Source: Halobacillus hunanensis (GTDB lineage: Bacteria; Bacillota; Bacilli; Bacillales; Halobacillaceae). Taken from it: 64,000 bases of DNA. The position numbers and the translations under genes were made by a program. The notes under the pieces were generated by a model. That model made no database searches. It saw only the letters and a list, made by a program, of their open reading frames with translations, and was not told where the DNA came from. Within the stretch, counting starts at the first letter, position 1; each line of letters begins with the position of its first letter. Positions 8,508 through 16,860 of the stretch are shown here, in pieces. The stretch covers positions 930,001-994,000 of the forward strand of contig NZ_FVZB01000007.1 of NCBI RefSeq assembly GCF_900166655.1, given 5' to 3'.

Positions 8508-9380
8508 TTATCGATGTAGTTCTAATTCTTTCATATACGTTGACATCCCTTGAACAGGGAATGAAATGGTAAACAATTCCTGAAGTTGATTTTTGTATCG
8601 AGTTGATACATAGGGAAAAGCTCCTCGATAAATTTCTTTTGCATAGTGAAAGGGTGGAACTTTATCTTCCCGCTTATTGATAACTGTAAATGTCAGTGCA
8701 AGATAGGTTCTGCCCTGTGACATAACTTCGACAATAGTGGGTCTATAATGTCCTTCATAAACCCCTTCACGATCATATAAGTAATCGACTGCCGGAGGTG
8801 TTACCTTATAGAGGACCCCTTCCACAGAAGATAAATGATCTTCTTCGATATCAGCCCTGCCGCCATCGTGAACATGGTGAGAGAATCGCAAACGAAAATG
8901 GGCTAAACTAGCTCCGCCCACTACGTCTTCAAACAACGCTTCCACCCCAGCTTTTCTGATCCGTTCAAGATCCATACAGGACCCATACGCAAAGTAAAAC
9001 ATATCGTTACCTTCCGGATATCGATCTAGTTTCCAATTACCATGGGGCAGGGCCTCCCCATCTTCCATTTCTTCTCCGCCTGTATATACTACGGCGCCGC
9101 AGCTTTCATGGTCTGTATGTACTGTAACTGAATTCCGTTCATAGACTGCTCCCGCGGCCCCGTTATATTCATCAAGTTGTTCCATTATGTGATCACCGAC
9201 TTCATGTAGTTCACCATAAACAGTTCCGGTTTGGGTAAGCTTTACGTAAGCATCGCAGGCATGACTTTTAAATAGAGTTGCCATTATTCGAGCTTGTGTA
9301 CATAAAAGCGTTGAATCATCTAAGCGATCATGATCATTGTCTCCTTTACAAAATGATCCATAAACAAATAAACGCACCAT
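8508..9380 (-). CDS. Double gamma-glutamylcyclotransferase-fold protein (YkqA-like)
   Basis: A 290-residue protein with two GGCT/AIG2-type domains in tandem. The first begins VRLFVYGSF at residue 2, and the second has FYFAYGSCMD near residue 128, each being the phosphate-binding YGS loop at the start of the fold. B. subtilis YkqA has the same arrangement. Members cyclise gamma-glutamyl groups, but no substrate is established for this subgroup. The start codon overlaps the stop of the upstream S58 peptidase gene (TAATG), so the two are probably translationally coupled, which hints at linked peptide or glutamyl-amine processing. The partner domain order is clear; the exact reaction is uncertain. 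Confidence 0.85.
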   Translation of the reverse strand: MVRLFVYGSFCKGDNDHDRLDDSTLLCTQARIMATLFKSHACDAYVKLTQTGTVYGELHEVGDHIMEQLDEYNGAAGAVYERNSVTVHTDHESCGAVVYTGGEEMEDGEALPHGNWKLDRYPEGNDMFYFAYGSCMDLERIRKAGVEALFEDVVGGASLAHFRLRFSHHVHDGGRADIEEDHLSSVEGVLYKVTPPAVDYLYDREGVYEGHYRPTIVEVMSQGRTYLALTFTVINKREDKVPPFHYAKEIYRGAFPYVSTRYKNQLQELFTISFPVQGMSTYMKELELHR

Positions 9381-10357
9381 TATCCCTCCTTTATGATCGT
9401 TGAATAAGCAGGAAGCTGATAAGCGCTTTTCGCAGACAGTACAGCTTGAATAACAGCTTGTTCAACGACGAGGGCCGCTAAATAGCTCAATCCATTTAAG
9501 TCGACCTTCACCTGATTTGTTGTCATCGCAAATAATGTATCTCCATCCACAAATGTATGAGCAGGACTAATCGTTCGAGCTAGTCCATCATGAGCAATTG
9601 AAGCCAGTTTATTAGCTTCAGGCTTAGATAATGCAGCATTACAAGTGATGACCCCAATGGTCGTATTTCCGCTAAAACGATTCGTCTTTGCCGTATTCAT
9701 TTGGTCCAGAAGAACCTGTTTGCTGTCTAGGAAACATCGCTGCTTGCGATCGTACGCCCCTGCTAGGAAGTTTCCTGTAGTTGGGTCGACTACATCCCCG
9801 AAGCTGTTCACGGCTACGACCGCCCCGATCTTTAACTCTCCCACCTCGATCGCATAATGGCCCACTCCACCTTTCATAGCATAGGAGGCTCCTAATAATT
9901 TACCTACAGATGCTCCCGTGCCTGCTCCCACGTTTCCTTTTAAAAAGGGCACGTTTAGAAAGGCATTTCGTGTTGCCAGCTGCCCCATTTCACGGTCAGG
10001 GCGGACTTTTTCATCACCAACCATCAAATCAAATAAAATGGCGCCGGGGACAATCGGAACCCTCGTGACCTGTACATCAAAGCCAACTCTTCTTCTTTCA
10101 AGCTCATTCATGACTCCTGACCCAGCCTCTAGACCGAAGGCACTTCCCCCAGCTAAAAATATTCCATGCACTTGTTCGACAAGATTCTCCGGGTTCAAAG
10201 CATCCGTCTCCCGGGTGCCAGGTGAGCCGCCGCGCACAGCCACGCCTGCTTTTGCGCCGTCTACGCAGACTACAACTGTACATCCTGTAGCCGCTTCCTT
10301 GTTATCTGCATGACCGAAAGCGAATCCATCAATAGAGGTAATTGGAATTTCATTCAC
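9380..10357 (-). CDS. P1/S58 family peptidase (DmpA-type N-terminal nucleophile hydrolase)
   Basis: A 325-residue member of peptidase family S58, whose founding member DmpA is an aminopeptidase that cleaves itself to expose an N-terminal nucleophile. Family blocks seen are AGVAVRGGSPGTRETDAL near residue 37, a Gly-rich GIFLAGGSAFGL and the likely self-cleavage region GNTTIGVITCNAAL near residue 231. No signal peptide is present, so it is cytoplasmic. The start is GTG at 10357, with AAGGAAGG upstream. It ends one base inside the start of the downstream cyclotransferase gene. The acylphosphatase gene is divergent. Substrate is unknown. Confidence 0.85.
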   Translation of the reverse strand: MNEIPITSIDGFAFGHADNKEAATGCTVVVCVDGAKAGVAVRGGSPGTRETDALNPENLVEQVHGIFLAGGSAFGLEAGSGVMNELERRRVGFDVQVTRVPIVPGAILFDLMVGDEKVRPDREMGQLATRNAFLNVPFLKGNVGAGTGASVGKLLGASYAMKGGVGHYAIEVGELKIGAVVAVNSFGDVVDPTTGNFLAGAYDRKQRCFLDSKQVLLDQMNTAKTNRFSGNTTIGVITCNAALSKPEANKLASIAHDGLARTISPAHTFVDGDTLFAMTTNQVKVDLNGLSYLAALVVEQAVIQAVLSAKSAYQLPAYSTIIKEG

Positions 10358-10425
10358 GGCGTTCTATCCTTCCTTATGTTTGCTTTTTTATAAAAAAGGT
10401 AATCTTAATCTATGGAGGTGTAAAT

Positions 10426-10701
10426 ATGCCACGTAAACAGATGGTTGTTCATGGCAGAGTTCAAGGGGTTGGATTCCGAGCTACCACAGAACAGATCGCA
10501 TCTCAGTACAGTCTTACTGGCTGGGTGAAAAATAGTTCTGACGGAACCGTAGAAATAGTAGCTGAAGGAAGTGAACAGGAACTCGCCTCGTTTATAAAGG
10601 TAATAGAGAAAGGACCAAACCAGTTCGCTAAAGTCCAATCACTTGATATAACTGATTTAGAAAGTGAAATGGGCTATGAGAACTTCAAGGTGCTTCATTA
10701 A
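10426..10701 (+). CDS. acyP: Acylphosphatase
   Basis: A 91-residue acylphosphatase that hydrolyses acyl phosphates such as acetyl or carbamoyl phosphate. The catalytic arginine lies in GRVQGVGFRA (residues 10-19) and the catalytic asparagine in WVKNSSDGTVEI (residues 33-44), both intact. The ATG at 10426 is selected, with GGAGGTG eight bases upstream, which matches the family length; an in-frame ATG 28 codons earlier would run into the divergent peptidase gene. It is a single-gene unit closed by a hairpin terminator. Confidence 0.95.
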   Translation: MPRKQMVVHGRVQGVGFRATTEQIASQYSLTGWVKNSSDGTVEIVAEGSEQELASFIKVIEKGPNQFAKVQSLDITDLESEMGYENFKVLH

Positions 10702-10738
10702 AGAGTGACCGCAGATCAGATTTCTGCGGTCCTCTTTT
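10702..10738 (+). terminator. Intrinsic terminator after acyP
   Basis: Stem GACCGCAGA/TCTGCGGTC, extended by AGAG/CTCT across one mismatch, followed by CTCTTTT. Confidence 0.8.
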
Positions 10739-10793
10739 CATTCGTCCATATTGTTCGAAATGATACATGAATGACTTACTGAACTAGTTATTC

Positions 10794-11531
10794 CTATTTA
10801 TGCATAGGTCTTACAATAACTTCATTCACATTCACATAGGAAGGCTGTATAACGGCATAAGCTACAGCTTTTGCAATATCCTCTGAATTCAGCGGAGTCA
10901 TTTCTTGCTTTTTAAACATATCCAGCACGTCGCCGTCTGTGATGTGTTCCGTTAACTCTGTATCTACGGCCCCTGGAGAAATATTGGTTACTCTGACACC
11001 TGAACGTGATAGTTCTTTTTCCATGCCCATGGACAGAGCTTTTACTGCATATTTTGTCGCGCTGTACACCGTACTTGACGGAAATACTTCATGCCCCGCT
11101 ACAGAGGAAACATTAACGATATGTCCTCCTTCTTGAGCTAACATCTCAGGCAGTGACGCATGAACACCATAAAGAACTCCTTTAATGTTTACATCAACCA
11201 TCTGTTCCCATTCATCTACGTGATCATTTTTTAAGAAAGACAACAGCATGACACCTGCGTTATTTATATAAATATCAATACTGCCAAAGTCATCTTTCGT
11301 TTCTTTGACTAGGTTCTCCACATCAGATCGTTTCGTGACATCTGTTTCAACTACTTTAGCTCTTACATTATATTGCGTCTCTACGTCATCAGCGAGCTGC
11401 TGCAAACGTTCTGCTCTTCTGGCAGCGAGAACGACATGAGCTCCTTCTTCCGCTAAATGTTTAGCGATGGACTTGCCAATCCCGCTGCTTGCCCCTGTAA
11501 TAATGGCCGTTTTATTCGTTAATTTCCCCAT
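10794..11531 (-). CDS. Short-chain dehydrogenase/reductase (YdfG-type)
   Basis: A 245-residue classical SDR enzyme, NAD(P)-dependent. The cofactor loop TGASSGIGKS is at residues 13-22, NNAG near residue 90, and the catalytic Ser-Tyr-Lys set in VSSVAGHEVFPSSTVYSATK near residues 140-160. ARRAER after the second strand suggests NADP preference. It resembles serine 3-dehydrogenase and YdfG-like 3-hydroxy-acid dehydrogenases, but the substrate cannot be read from the sequence. AAAGGAGGTTACGATA precedes the ATG. It appears monocistronic. Confidence 0.88.
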   Translation of the reverse strand: MGKLTNKTAIITGASSGIGKSIAKHLAEEGAHVVLAARRAERLQQLADDVETQYNVRAKVVETDVTKRSDVENLVKETKDDFGSIDIYINNAGVMLLSFLKNDHVDEWEQMVDVNIKGVLYGVHASLPEMLAQEGGHIVNVSSVAGHEVFPSSTVYSATKYAVKALSMGMEKELSRSGVRVTNISPGAVDTELTEHITDGDVLDMFKKQEMTPLNSEDIAKAVAYAVIQPSYVNVNEVIVRPMHK

Positions 11532-11614
11532 TATCGTAACCTCCTTTATGACTCCTCCTCTTATTTACCCGTTTTGTAAGGGAACTATTCATAGATTAGG
11601 AGATTCTAGGTATG

Positions 11615-11644
11615 AAAAAGTCACCTCTACAGGATAGAGGTGAC
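11615..11644 (-). terminator. Intrinsic terminator after ferredoxin gene
   Basis: A perfect 10-base-pair stem GTCACCTCTA/TAGAGGTGAC is followed on the minus strand by TTTTTC. Confidence 0.85.
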
Positions 11645-11660
11645 CACTAGTATGTGTGTA

Positions 11661-11900
11661 CTACTGTTCTTCAAAGAACTTGCGGTTTAATTCAATGTAT
11701 TTATTTTCCTCTTCAGGAACTTCGTCTTCAATGTAAATTGCCTCAACAGGGCAAACCGCTTCGCAAGCCCCGCAGTCGATGCAAATCGCAGGATCAATGT
11801 AAAACATATCTTTCCCTTCTTCGATACAGTCGACCGGGCATACATCAACACATTCTCCTGCTTTTTCATCTTTACAAGGTGAAGTTATAACAAATGCCAA
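11661..11900 (-). CDS. fdxA: 7Fe-type bacterial ferredoxin
   Basis: A 79-residue ferredoxin resembling the 7Fe (one 3Fe-4S and one 4Fe-4S) proteins of thermophilic bacilli. The first cluster uses C9, C17 and C21, with an unusually long spacing between the first two, and C25 starts the set for the second. The second block is CIDCGACEAVCP near residues 40-51. The C-terminal helix EENKYIELNRKFFEE is typical. Translation starts at TTG (11900), five bases after GGAGGAGAT. A promoter at 11988 gives a leader of about 80 bases, and a strong terminator follows. It is a small electron carrier whose partners cannot be inferred from neighbours. Confidence 0.93.
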   Translation of the reverse strand: MAFVITSPCKDEKAGECVDVCPVDCIEEGKDMFYIDPAICIDCGACEAVCPVEAIYIEDEVPEEENKYIELNRKFFEEQ

Positions 11901-11987
11901 CGGGATCTCCTCCTTCTTTTATAAATACAAAAGTGCTCCTATTAAATACACACCCTCTAAGGCAGTAATTTAAACACTACTTTTTTT

Positions 11988-12016
11988 ATGATAACGGTTA
12001 TAGCTGGAAAGTGCAA
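11988..12016 (-). promoter_or_regulatory. Sigma-A promoter of the ferredoxin gene
   Basis: TTGCAC (12016-12011), a 17-base spacer and TATCAT (11993-11988) on the minus strand. Confidence 0.7.
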
Positions 12017-12054
12017 TTTTTGCGCCAATTTTGTTGAAAAAAATCATTTCATCT

Positions 12055-12603
12055 TTAGTCTTTCCAAACTCGTTCGACGGTATATTCTCCACCCTGTTTT
12101 TGTATTAAGAAAATATCGGGTCGTGAAAGCCGCTTCCAATCCATAAACCCAATTTCACGATTATATTTTTGCAGAAGCAAGGCTAGTAAATTGCCATGCG
12201 TGACTAGCAATACATTGCCTTCCACCCCGGCTTCTAATTCATCAATAAGCGACAGTACTCTCTCTTTTGCTTCTAAAGAGGATTCTCCACCAGCCATCTT
12301 AAGTTCGGGGTCCTTGAAGGTATCATGAAGAACTTCTTCCCAGTCATCAAGAGGATCACGGCTCAAGATTCGTTCTTCTAGACGCTCATCTTTCTCGATG
12401 GTTATGGCGTTATTCTCCGCAAACGGTTTTATCGTTTCGATCGCACGTAAAAACGGGCTTGAAATGATCCGATCGATTTCATAACCTGAATGCTCGAGAA
12501 ATGCTGCTAACACTTGAGCTTGACGTATTCCTAATTTCGTTAAAGGTGAGTCTTCATGCTGGCCTTCTGTTTCACTATGACGGACTAATATTAATTTGTC
12601 CAT
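12055..12603 (-). CDS. Histidine phosphatase family protein (phosphoglycerate-mutase-like)
   Basis: A 182-residue member of histidine phosphatase branch 1. The phosphohistidine motif is LVRHSETEG near residue 5, with Ser instead of the usual Gly after RH. Other catalytic elements are ISSPFLRAIETI near residue 55 and the second histidine in VTHGNL near residue 146. The ORF is open 33 codons further upstream, but a good promoter at 12640-12668 lies inside that extension and GGGGGATGG precedes the ATG at 12603, so the shorter form is annotated. Substrate is unknown; relatives range from sugar phosphatases to cobalamin-pathway phosphatases. Confidence 0.85.
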   Translation of the reverse strand: MDKLILVRHSETEGQHEDSPLTKLGIRQAQVLAAFLEHSGYEIDRIISSPFLRAIETIKPFAENNAITIEKDERLEERILSRDPLDDWEEVLHDTFKDPELKMAGGESSLEAKERVLSLIDELEAGVEGNVLLVTHGNLLALLLQKYNREIGFMDWKRLSRPDIFLIQKQGGEYTVERVWKD

Positions 12604-12639
12604 GAGTGGACCATCCCCCTTATTGCTTATCATATTCCT

Positions 12640-12668
12640 ATTATCGCTGATGTCGTACATATTGACAA
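12640..12668 (-). promoter_or_regulatory. Sigma-A promoter of the histidine phosphatase gene
   Basis: TTGTCA (12668-12663), a 17-base spacer and GATAAT (12645-12640) on the minus strand. It supports the short form of the gene. Confidence 0.7.
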
Positions 12669-12704
12669 GGATAGACAGATCATTTGTTCTTTTTCTATAC
12701 AAAA

Positions 12705-12738
12705 ATATAAAACAGCTGAGTCACCACGCTCAGCTGTT
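12705..12738 (-). terminator. Terminator overlapping the stop codon of the 70-residue gene
   Basis: A perfect 10-base-pair stem AACAGCTGAG/CTCAGCTGTT contains the TGA stop in its 5' arm and is followed on the minus strand by TTATATTTTTG. Confidence 0.75.
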
Positions 12739-12942
12739 ACTTACTTCCTTAAAATAGTGTTTGTAAAAACCTCCAACTCGGCCGGAGTTATCAACAATAA
12801 AGTAAAATTCATCACTCTCATTTTTTACATCATATGTTTGACCAGGTGTCAGCACATTGTTAACGACGAATTTTTCAGCATCGTTATGTACACACTCAAT
12901 TTGTTTAATGGTTTTATGATTTTCCCAATTTTTGTGAATCAT
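12730..12942 (-). CDS. Small conserved protein, probably DUF6501
   Basis: A 70-residue soluble protein that I recognise tentatively as the Bacillaceae family DUF6501 from the pattern IHKNW, IKQIECVH, VLTPGQTYDVKNE and FYFIVDNSGRVGGFYK. The alternating strands suggest a small beta-barrel (SH3-like) fold; no function is known to me. The start is an ATG with AGGAGGGTTACG upstream and its own promoter at 12966-12994. The gene ends inside its terminator. It is transcribed alone. Confidence 0.7.
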   Translation of the reverse strand: MIHKNWENHKTIKQIECVHNDAEKFVVNNVLTPGQTYDVKNESDEFYFIVDNSGRVGGFYKHYFKEVSNS

Positions 12943-12965
12943 CGTAACCCTCCTTATTTATTTCT

Positions 12966-12994
12966 ATCATACATTGATTTTTAGCATGAAACAA
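12966..12994 (-). promoter_or_regulatory. Sigma-A promoter of the DUF6501-like gene
   Basis: TTGTTT (12994-12989), a 17-base spacer and TATGAT (12971-12966) on the minus strand. Confidence 0.65.
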
Positions 12995-13038
12995 TCACTC
13001 GAGCGGTTTACTGCAGCGGATGATTTAGTATAACCCGA

Positions 13039-14088
13039 TCAACCTTTCATGTTTACCCATTTCTGTTTATTGAACATCCATTCCAATACAAAGGGCATAA
13101 ACAGGACAATCGTCAGCAGGCGGATCGTTTGTAATGAACTTACGATGGCAGGGTCTGCCCCTGCATCCTTAGCAGTTAGTGCCATTTCAACCAGTCCTCC
13201 GGGGGCTAAGCTTAAAATGGCTGTAGTCAGCGCCATGTCCGTCCACTCTGATAATATAAAGCCAAATAAAAACGATAGGGAAATTAACAGCAAGGCAAGC
13301 CCAAAAAAATAGCCGCAATATCGCCCTGCACGAATCACGTCGTTTAAGACAATTTTATGTCCTAAGTGAACACCGATCATAAGTTGAGCACCTATAAATA
13401 TGGAATCTGGCAAAGGAAGTAGGGCGATTCCAATCGTTTGACATATGCCAATAAGAAGCATCGGTACAATAATGAGAGAAGCAGGAATTTTGTCTCTTAA
13501 CACATATCCCGCCACAAGGCTTGCTAAATAGATTAACAGCGTCCAAAAACTCCCTGATGCAGTCTCCGTTTCAACAGCCACGGCAGCTGATTCATTCGTA
13601 TATAACCAATGCGTGGCAGCAAACGGAATAATAAATAGGACCGATAACAGGCGAATCGTATGAAAAATGGTAATTAATACCGTGTTCCCCTGTAAAGACT
13701 CACTCACAGCTATCATAGCCGATAATCCTCCAGGTACACTGCCGATTAAAGTGGTTTTCGCTTCCATAGCTGAACGCTTGGATAGCACGAAAGCAAAGGA
13801 AAGACTTGTAGCCATAATGGCAAATGAGAAAAGTGTGTATGGCATTAAATAAGGCCCTATATTTGCCCATGTCTCCGATTGGAAAGTCAGGCCTATTTGA
13901 ATCCCGAGCAGCCAAAAGGCAAGATCTCGCAGCAATGAACTAGATTGAGTCTGATGATCGATCTTTATTTTGTACAGTATTAATAATGTAACCGGACCAA
14001 GAATCCAAGGAAGCGGCAAAGCTAAAAAAGCAAAGAGCAAGCCTCCAATAAGAGCAATTAAGTACGTAAGGATATAGTTTTTCCTCAA
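13039..14088 (-). CDS. AbrB-family membrane protein (COG3180 type)
   Basis: A 349-residue polytopic membrane protein with about ten hydrophobic segments in two related halves. Each half carries a Gly/Pro-rich motif: LIGSVPGGLSAMIAVSES near residue 115 and LSLAPGGLVEMALTAKDAG near residue 290, the duplicated AbrB hallmark. The family is often labelled putative ammonia monooxygenase or transcriptional regulator, names not supported by biochemistry; a transport role is more plausible. Translation likely starts at TTG (14088), nine bases after AAGAAGG. It is not related to the DNA-binding transition regulator AbrB of B. subtilis. Confidence 0.82.
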   Translation of the reverse strand: MRKNYILTYLIALIGGLLFAFLALPLPWILGPVTLLILYKIKIDHQTQSSSLLRDLAFWLLGIQIGLTFQSETWANIGPYLMPYTLFSFAIMATSLSFAFVLSKRSAMEAKTTLIGSVPGGLSAMIAVSESLQGNTVLITIFHTIRLLSVLFIIPFAATHWLYTNESAAVAVETETASGSFWTLLIYLASLVAGYVLRDKIPASLIIVPMLLIGICQTIGIALLPLPDSIFIGAQLMIGVHLGHKIVLNDVIRAGRYCGYFFGLALLLISLSFLFGFILSEWTDMALTTAILSLAPGGLVEMALTAKDAGADPAIVSSLQTIRLLTIVLFMPFVLEWMFNKQKWVNMKG

Positions 14089-14140
14089 AGATTACTACCT
14101 TCTTCCATCGTCAAACTGAATAATCAAAATTGCATTAGTA

Positions 14141-14170
14141 TAACCGCTTTCCATTTGAAGAAAGCGGTTA
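14141..14170 (-). other. Inverted repeat between msrAB and the AbrB-family gene
   Basis: A perfect 11-base-pair repeat TAACCGCTTTC/GAAAGCGGTTA with an 8-base loop. There is no T tract on the minus strand, so it is a weak terminator at best. Confidence 0.4.
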
Positions 14171-14190
14171 TCTACACTTGATTCGGCAAG

Positions 14191-15165
14191 TTAATCCTGA
14201 TTAAATGCAGTAAACAAATGGGTTAAATAACCATAGCCCTCTTCCTCCATGCTTTCTACAGGGATGAAGTTCAGAGCAGCAGAGTTGATGCAATAACGTA
14301 AACCACCCGCTGCCTTAGGGCCGTCTTCAAAAATATGACCTAGATGCGAATCTGCTTTATCACTTCTTACTTCTGTACGAATCATACCGTGCGACTGATC
14401 CAGCAGTTCATTGACCTGCTGCTTTTCAATCGGCTTCGTAAAGCTTGGCCAGCCACACCCTGCATCATATTTATCTTTTGAACTAAATAAAGGCTCACCA
14501 GATACAATATCAACATAAATTCCTTCATGTTCATTATCATTGTATTCATTCTGAAAAGGACGTTCCGTAGCATTTTCCTGAGTTACCGCAAATTGAACAT
14601 CCGTCAATCGACTTTTCAGTTCTGTCGGATTCTTCTTGTAGCTCCAATGATCTTTAATAAAGTCAGCTCTGCCGGACCCCTTTTTATAACGTTTATAATG
14701 ATAGGAATTTTTCCGGTGATAATCTTGATGTTTATCTTCTGCCGGGTAAAATGTGGCCGCTGGTATAATTTCAGTCACGATTGGCTTGTTAAATTTACCT
14801 GAGTCCTCAAGACGTGCCTTGCTTGCTTCGGCGATTTGTTTTTGATTGTCATTATGATAATAAATGGCTGTCGTATACGAATATCCTCTATCAGCAAATT
14901 GGCCAGCTTCATCCGTGGGATCAATTTGCTGCCAAAAAATTTCCAGCAGACGTTCGTAAGAGAATACCTCAGGGTTGTACACAATTTGCACAGCCTCACG
15001 ATGACCGGTCGATTCGGTTATAACTGACATATATGTTGGATTCTCCGTGTGTCCCCCTGTGTAACCAGAAGTGACAGACTCAATGCCGGGACGTTCCTCA
15101 AATGGCTCCACCATACACCAGAAACACCCTCCAGCAAATGTTGCTTTTTGTAGTTGTTGTTTCAT
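14191..15165 (-). CDS. msrAB: Fused peptide methionine sulfoxide reductase MsrA/MsrB
   Basis: A 324-residue bifunctional repair enzyme that reduces both S and R epimers of methionine sulfoxide. The MsrA domain starts with [15 protein letters not shown], in which the first cysteine of GCFWC is catalytic. The MsrB domain occupies roughly residues 180-320 with [27 protein letters not shown] and the catalytic cysteine in [10 protein letters not shown]. The zinc CxxC pairs of some MsrB proteins are not seen. In B. subtilis MsrA and MsrB are separate proteins, so the fusion is a difference from that model. GGAGGCTGGAGG precedes the ATG. No thioredoxin gene is adjacent. Confidence 0.95.
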   Translation of the reverse strand: MKQQLQKATFAGGCFWCMVEPFEERPGIESVTSGYTGGHTENPTYMSVITESTGHREAVQIVYNPEVFSYERLLEIFWQQIDPTDEAGQFADRGYSYTTAIYYHNDNQKQIAEASKARLEDSGKFNKPIVTEIIPAATFYPAEDKHQDYHRKNSYHYKRYKKGSGRADFIKDHWSYKKNPTELKSRLTDVQFAVTQENATERPFQNEYNDNEHEGIYVDIVSGEPLFSSKDKYDAGCGWPSFTKPIEKQQVNELLDQSHGMIRTEVRSDKADSHLGHIFEDGPKAAGGLRYCINSAALNFIPVESMEEEGYGYLTHLFTAFNQD

Positions 15166-15220
15166 CCTCCAGCCTCCTTCAATGAATTTTTCAGGTTTCT
15201 TCTATTTTTTCTAATTCCAT

Positions 15221-15272
15221 AAAAAAAATCAAGAAACATGCCCAGCCGTTTAAATATATAACTTAGGCTGGG
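15221..15272 (-). terminator. Possible terminator after the YqfQ-like gene
   Basis: CCCAGCC/GGCTGGG (15241-15247 with 15266-15272) brackets the stop codon. On the minus strand a run of eight T follows only after about 12 bases, so it is weak. Confidence 0.35.
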
Positions 15273-15726
15273 ATGTTCCTTGTCGTTTCCTCTTTTTTGT
15301 CTTTTCTTGATCTACGCTTTCACTTTCACTTTTACTTGATAAATCTTCACTGTCTTCTTTATCGTTCGTTTCCTCATCAGATTCATTCATTAACTTCATC
15401 ATATTAATCATTGCTGGGATGTTCTTAACCATTGGTCCGTATTGCTGTACCATAGGAGCTGCTGACTGCACTGCCTTTAAAGCTCCCTGTAGATGCCCGA
15501 GCCAGTTTCCGCCTCCAGCTGCTGTCTGTGCCGCAGCGGTTGGTGGAAATGCATTCATGAAGGAACCGCCGCCAAACCTTGATGCATCACCATAAGACCT
15601 TGCACCGCCACGATTCAAAAAGGGAGCAAGAAATTTCTGTATCCCCTGAGGCTGCTGATAGCCGGGGTTATATCCTCTTCCCCAGCCCATTGGGCCTTGA
15701 GGCGGCGGTGGATTTCTATAAAACAT
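15250..15726 (-). CDS. YqfQ-like (VrrA family) protein
   Basis: A 158-residue protein with three regions: a Pro/Gly/Tyr-rich N-terminus (FYRNPPPPQGP), a central block with MVQQYGPMVKNIPAMINMMK near residue 98 that matches the YqfQ/VrrA signature, and a charged Glu/Asp/Ser tail ending in a basic KKRKRQG patch. Relatives occur in spore formers and are of unknown function; the composition suggests a structural or coat-associated protein. The ATG at 15726 with GGAGGGG upstream is preferred. The ORF is open 84 codons further, but that stretch overlaps ung in another frame. Confidence 0.75.
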   Translation of the reverse strand: MFYRNPPPPQGPMGWGRGYNPGYQQPQGIQKFLAPFLNRGGARSYGDASRFGGGSFMNAFPPTAAAQTAAGGGNWLGHLQGALKAVQSAAPMVQQYGPMVKNIPAMINMMKLMNESDEETNDKEDSEDLSSKSESESVDQEKTKKRKRQGTSQPKLYI

Positions 15727-15790
15727 ACTGGACCCCTCCGTCACTGTTTTAACATAGCCTATGCGCAATGCTGCGCAGCTGAGTGGGCTA

Positions 15791-16474
15791 TTAAAAAACC
15801 TCATGTTCCTCGAGCACCCAGTTAATAGGCTCCTCATCAATAGACTGGAGAAATCGATTCGTCTTTGAAAACGGCCGGCTGCCAAAGAAACCCCGATGTG
15901 CGGATAAAGGACTCGGATGCACAGATTCAATGACTGCATGTTTGCTGCGATCCACAGAGCTGGCTTTTTCTCTCGCATGCTTTCCCCATAAAATAAACAC
16001 TACAGGCTGGTCCCTCTCGTTTAACGCTTCGATAACGCGATCGGTAAACCTTTCCCACCCGATTCCTTTATGGGAATGAGCCTGATGAGCTCTGACGGTA
16101 AGAACTGTGTTTAGGAGCAGCACACCTTGTTCAGCCCAACCTTCTAAATTGCCGTGGTTAGGTGGTCTCACCCCTAGGTCATTCGCCAATTCCTTAAAGA
16201 TATTGCGAAGTGATGGCGGAATCGTTATACCTTCCTTAACAGAGAAGCTGAATCCATGTGCCTGCTCTACTCCATGGTAAGGATCTTGTCCAATAATAAC
16301 TACCTTTGTATTTTCAAAAGAAGTTTTATGAAAAGCAGCATAAATATCGTTCATATGGGGAAATATTTTATGTGTTCCATACTCCATTTTCAAACGTTCT
16401 CTTAATTTTAAATAATATGGCTTGCGAAGCTCCTCTTCAAGGATTGCAGCCCAATCGTTATGAAAGATTCTCAT
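15791..16474 (-). CDS. ung: Uracil-DNA glycosylase
   Basis: A 227-residue family 1 UDG that excises uracil from DNA at the start of base-excision repair. The water-activating loop GQDPYHGVEQAHGFSFSV holds the catalytic Asp near residue 63, and the DNA-intercalating loop HPSPLSAHRGF carries the catalytic His near residue 185. Three in-frame ATGs compete; the one at 16474 is chosen because AAAGGA lies six bases before it, whereas the ATG at 16480 directly abuts that site. It is followed by the YqfQ-like gene on the same strand. Confidence 0.95.
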   Translation of the reverse strand: MRIFHNDWAAILEEELRKPYYLKLRERLKMEYGTHKIFPHMNDIYAAFHKTSFENTKVVIIGQDPYHGVEQAHGFSFSVKEGITIPPSLRNIFKELANDLGVRPPNHGNLEGWAEQGVLLLNTVLTVRAHQAHSHKGIGWERFTDRVIEALNERDQPVVFILWGKHAREKASSVDRSKHAVIESVHPSPLSAHRGFFGSRPFSKTNRFLQSIDEEPINWVLEEHEVF

Positions 16475-16571
16475 GCTCATTCCTTTCTTTATTTCCATTA
16501 TTTCATGTCTGTCTTTTAGTTATTTCCCGGGCAAGCGCAGGAAGTGACAAACGCCGAATTCTTCATTCTTA

Positions 16572-16820
16572 TCAGTTGACGGAATAGAGTGAAATTAATC
16601 GGTATTTGCAAATCGTTGTATTGTTTTTTAGAATAAGTTCTTCTATAATACCTGTACCGATTTGATCAGCTTTAATATTTCTTCTTACTTCCAGCTTTTC
16701 ATTCATAGGAAATAGTTTGTAGCCGTCAAAGACGATCTGGAACAAATTATCATCTGCGTGAACCCTTTCTTCTTTTCCCTCAGTAATTAACGACCATTCC
16801 ATGGATAGCGGTGTAGACAT
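16572..16820 (-). CDS. Small conserved protein, probably DUF2584
   Basis: An 82-residue soluble protein tentatively assigned to DUF2584 from the pattern MEWSLITEGKEERV, DGYKLFPM, LEVRRN and NTTICKYRLISLYSVN. No function is known to me and no membrane segment or cysteine cluster is visible. GGGAGGGTGCTTT precedes the ATG. It lies between sbcC and ung on the same strand without obvious functional connection. Confidence 0.75.
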   Translation of the reverse strand: MSTPLSMEWSLITEGKEERVHADDNLFQIVFDGYKLFPMNEKLEVRRNIKADQIGTGIIEELILKNNTTICKYRLISLYSVN

Positions 16821-16860
16821 AAAGCACCCTCCCTTATTTAATCTTCGTATAACTTAATTC

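Noticed and set aside
15727-15978. N-terminal extension of the YqfQ-like frame into ung
   Set aside because: It overlaps ung in another frame, and an ATG with GGAGGGG at 15726 gives the family-like N-terminus.
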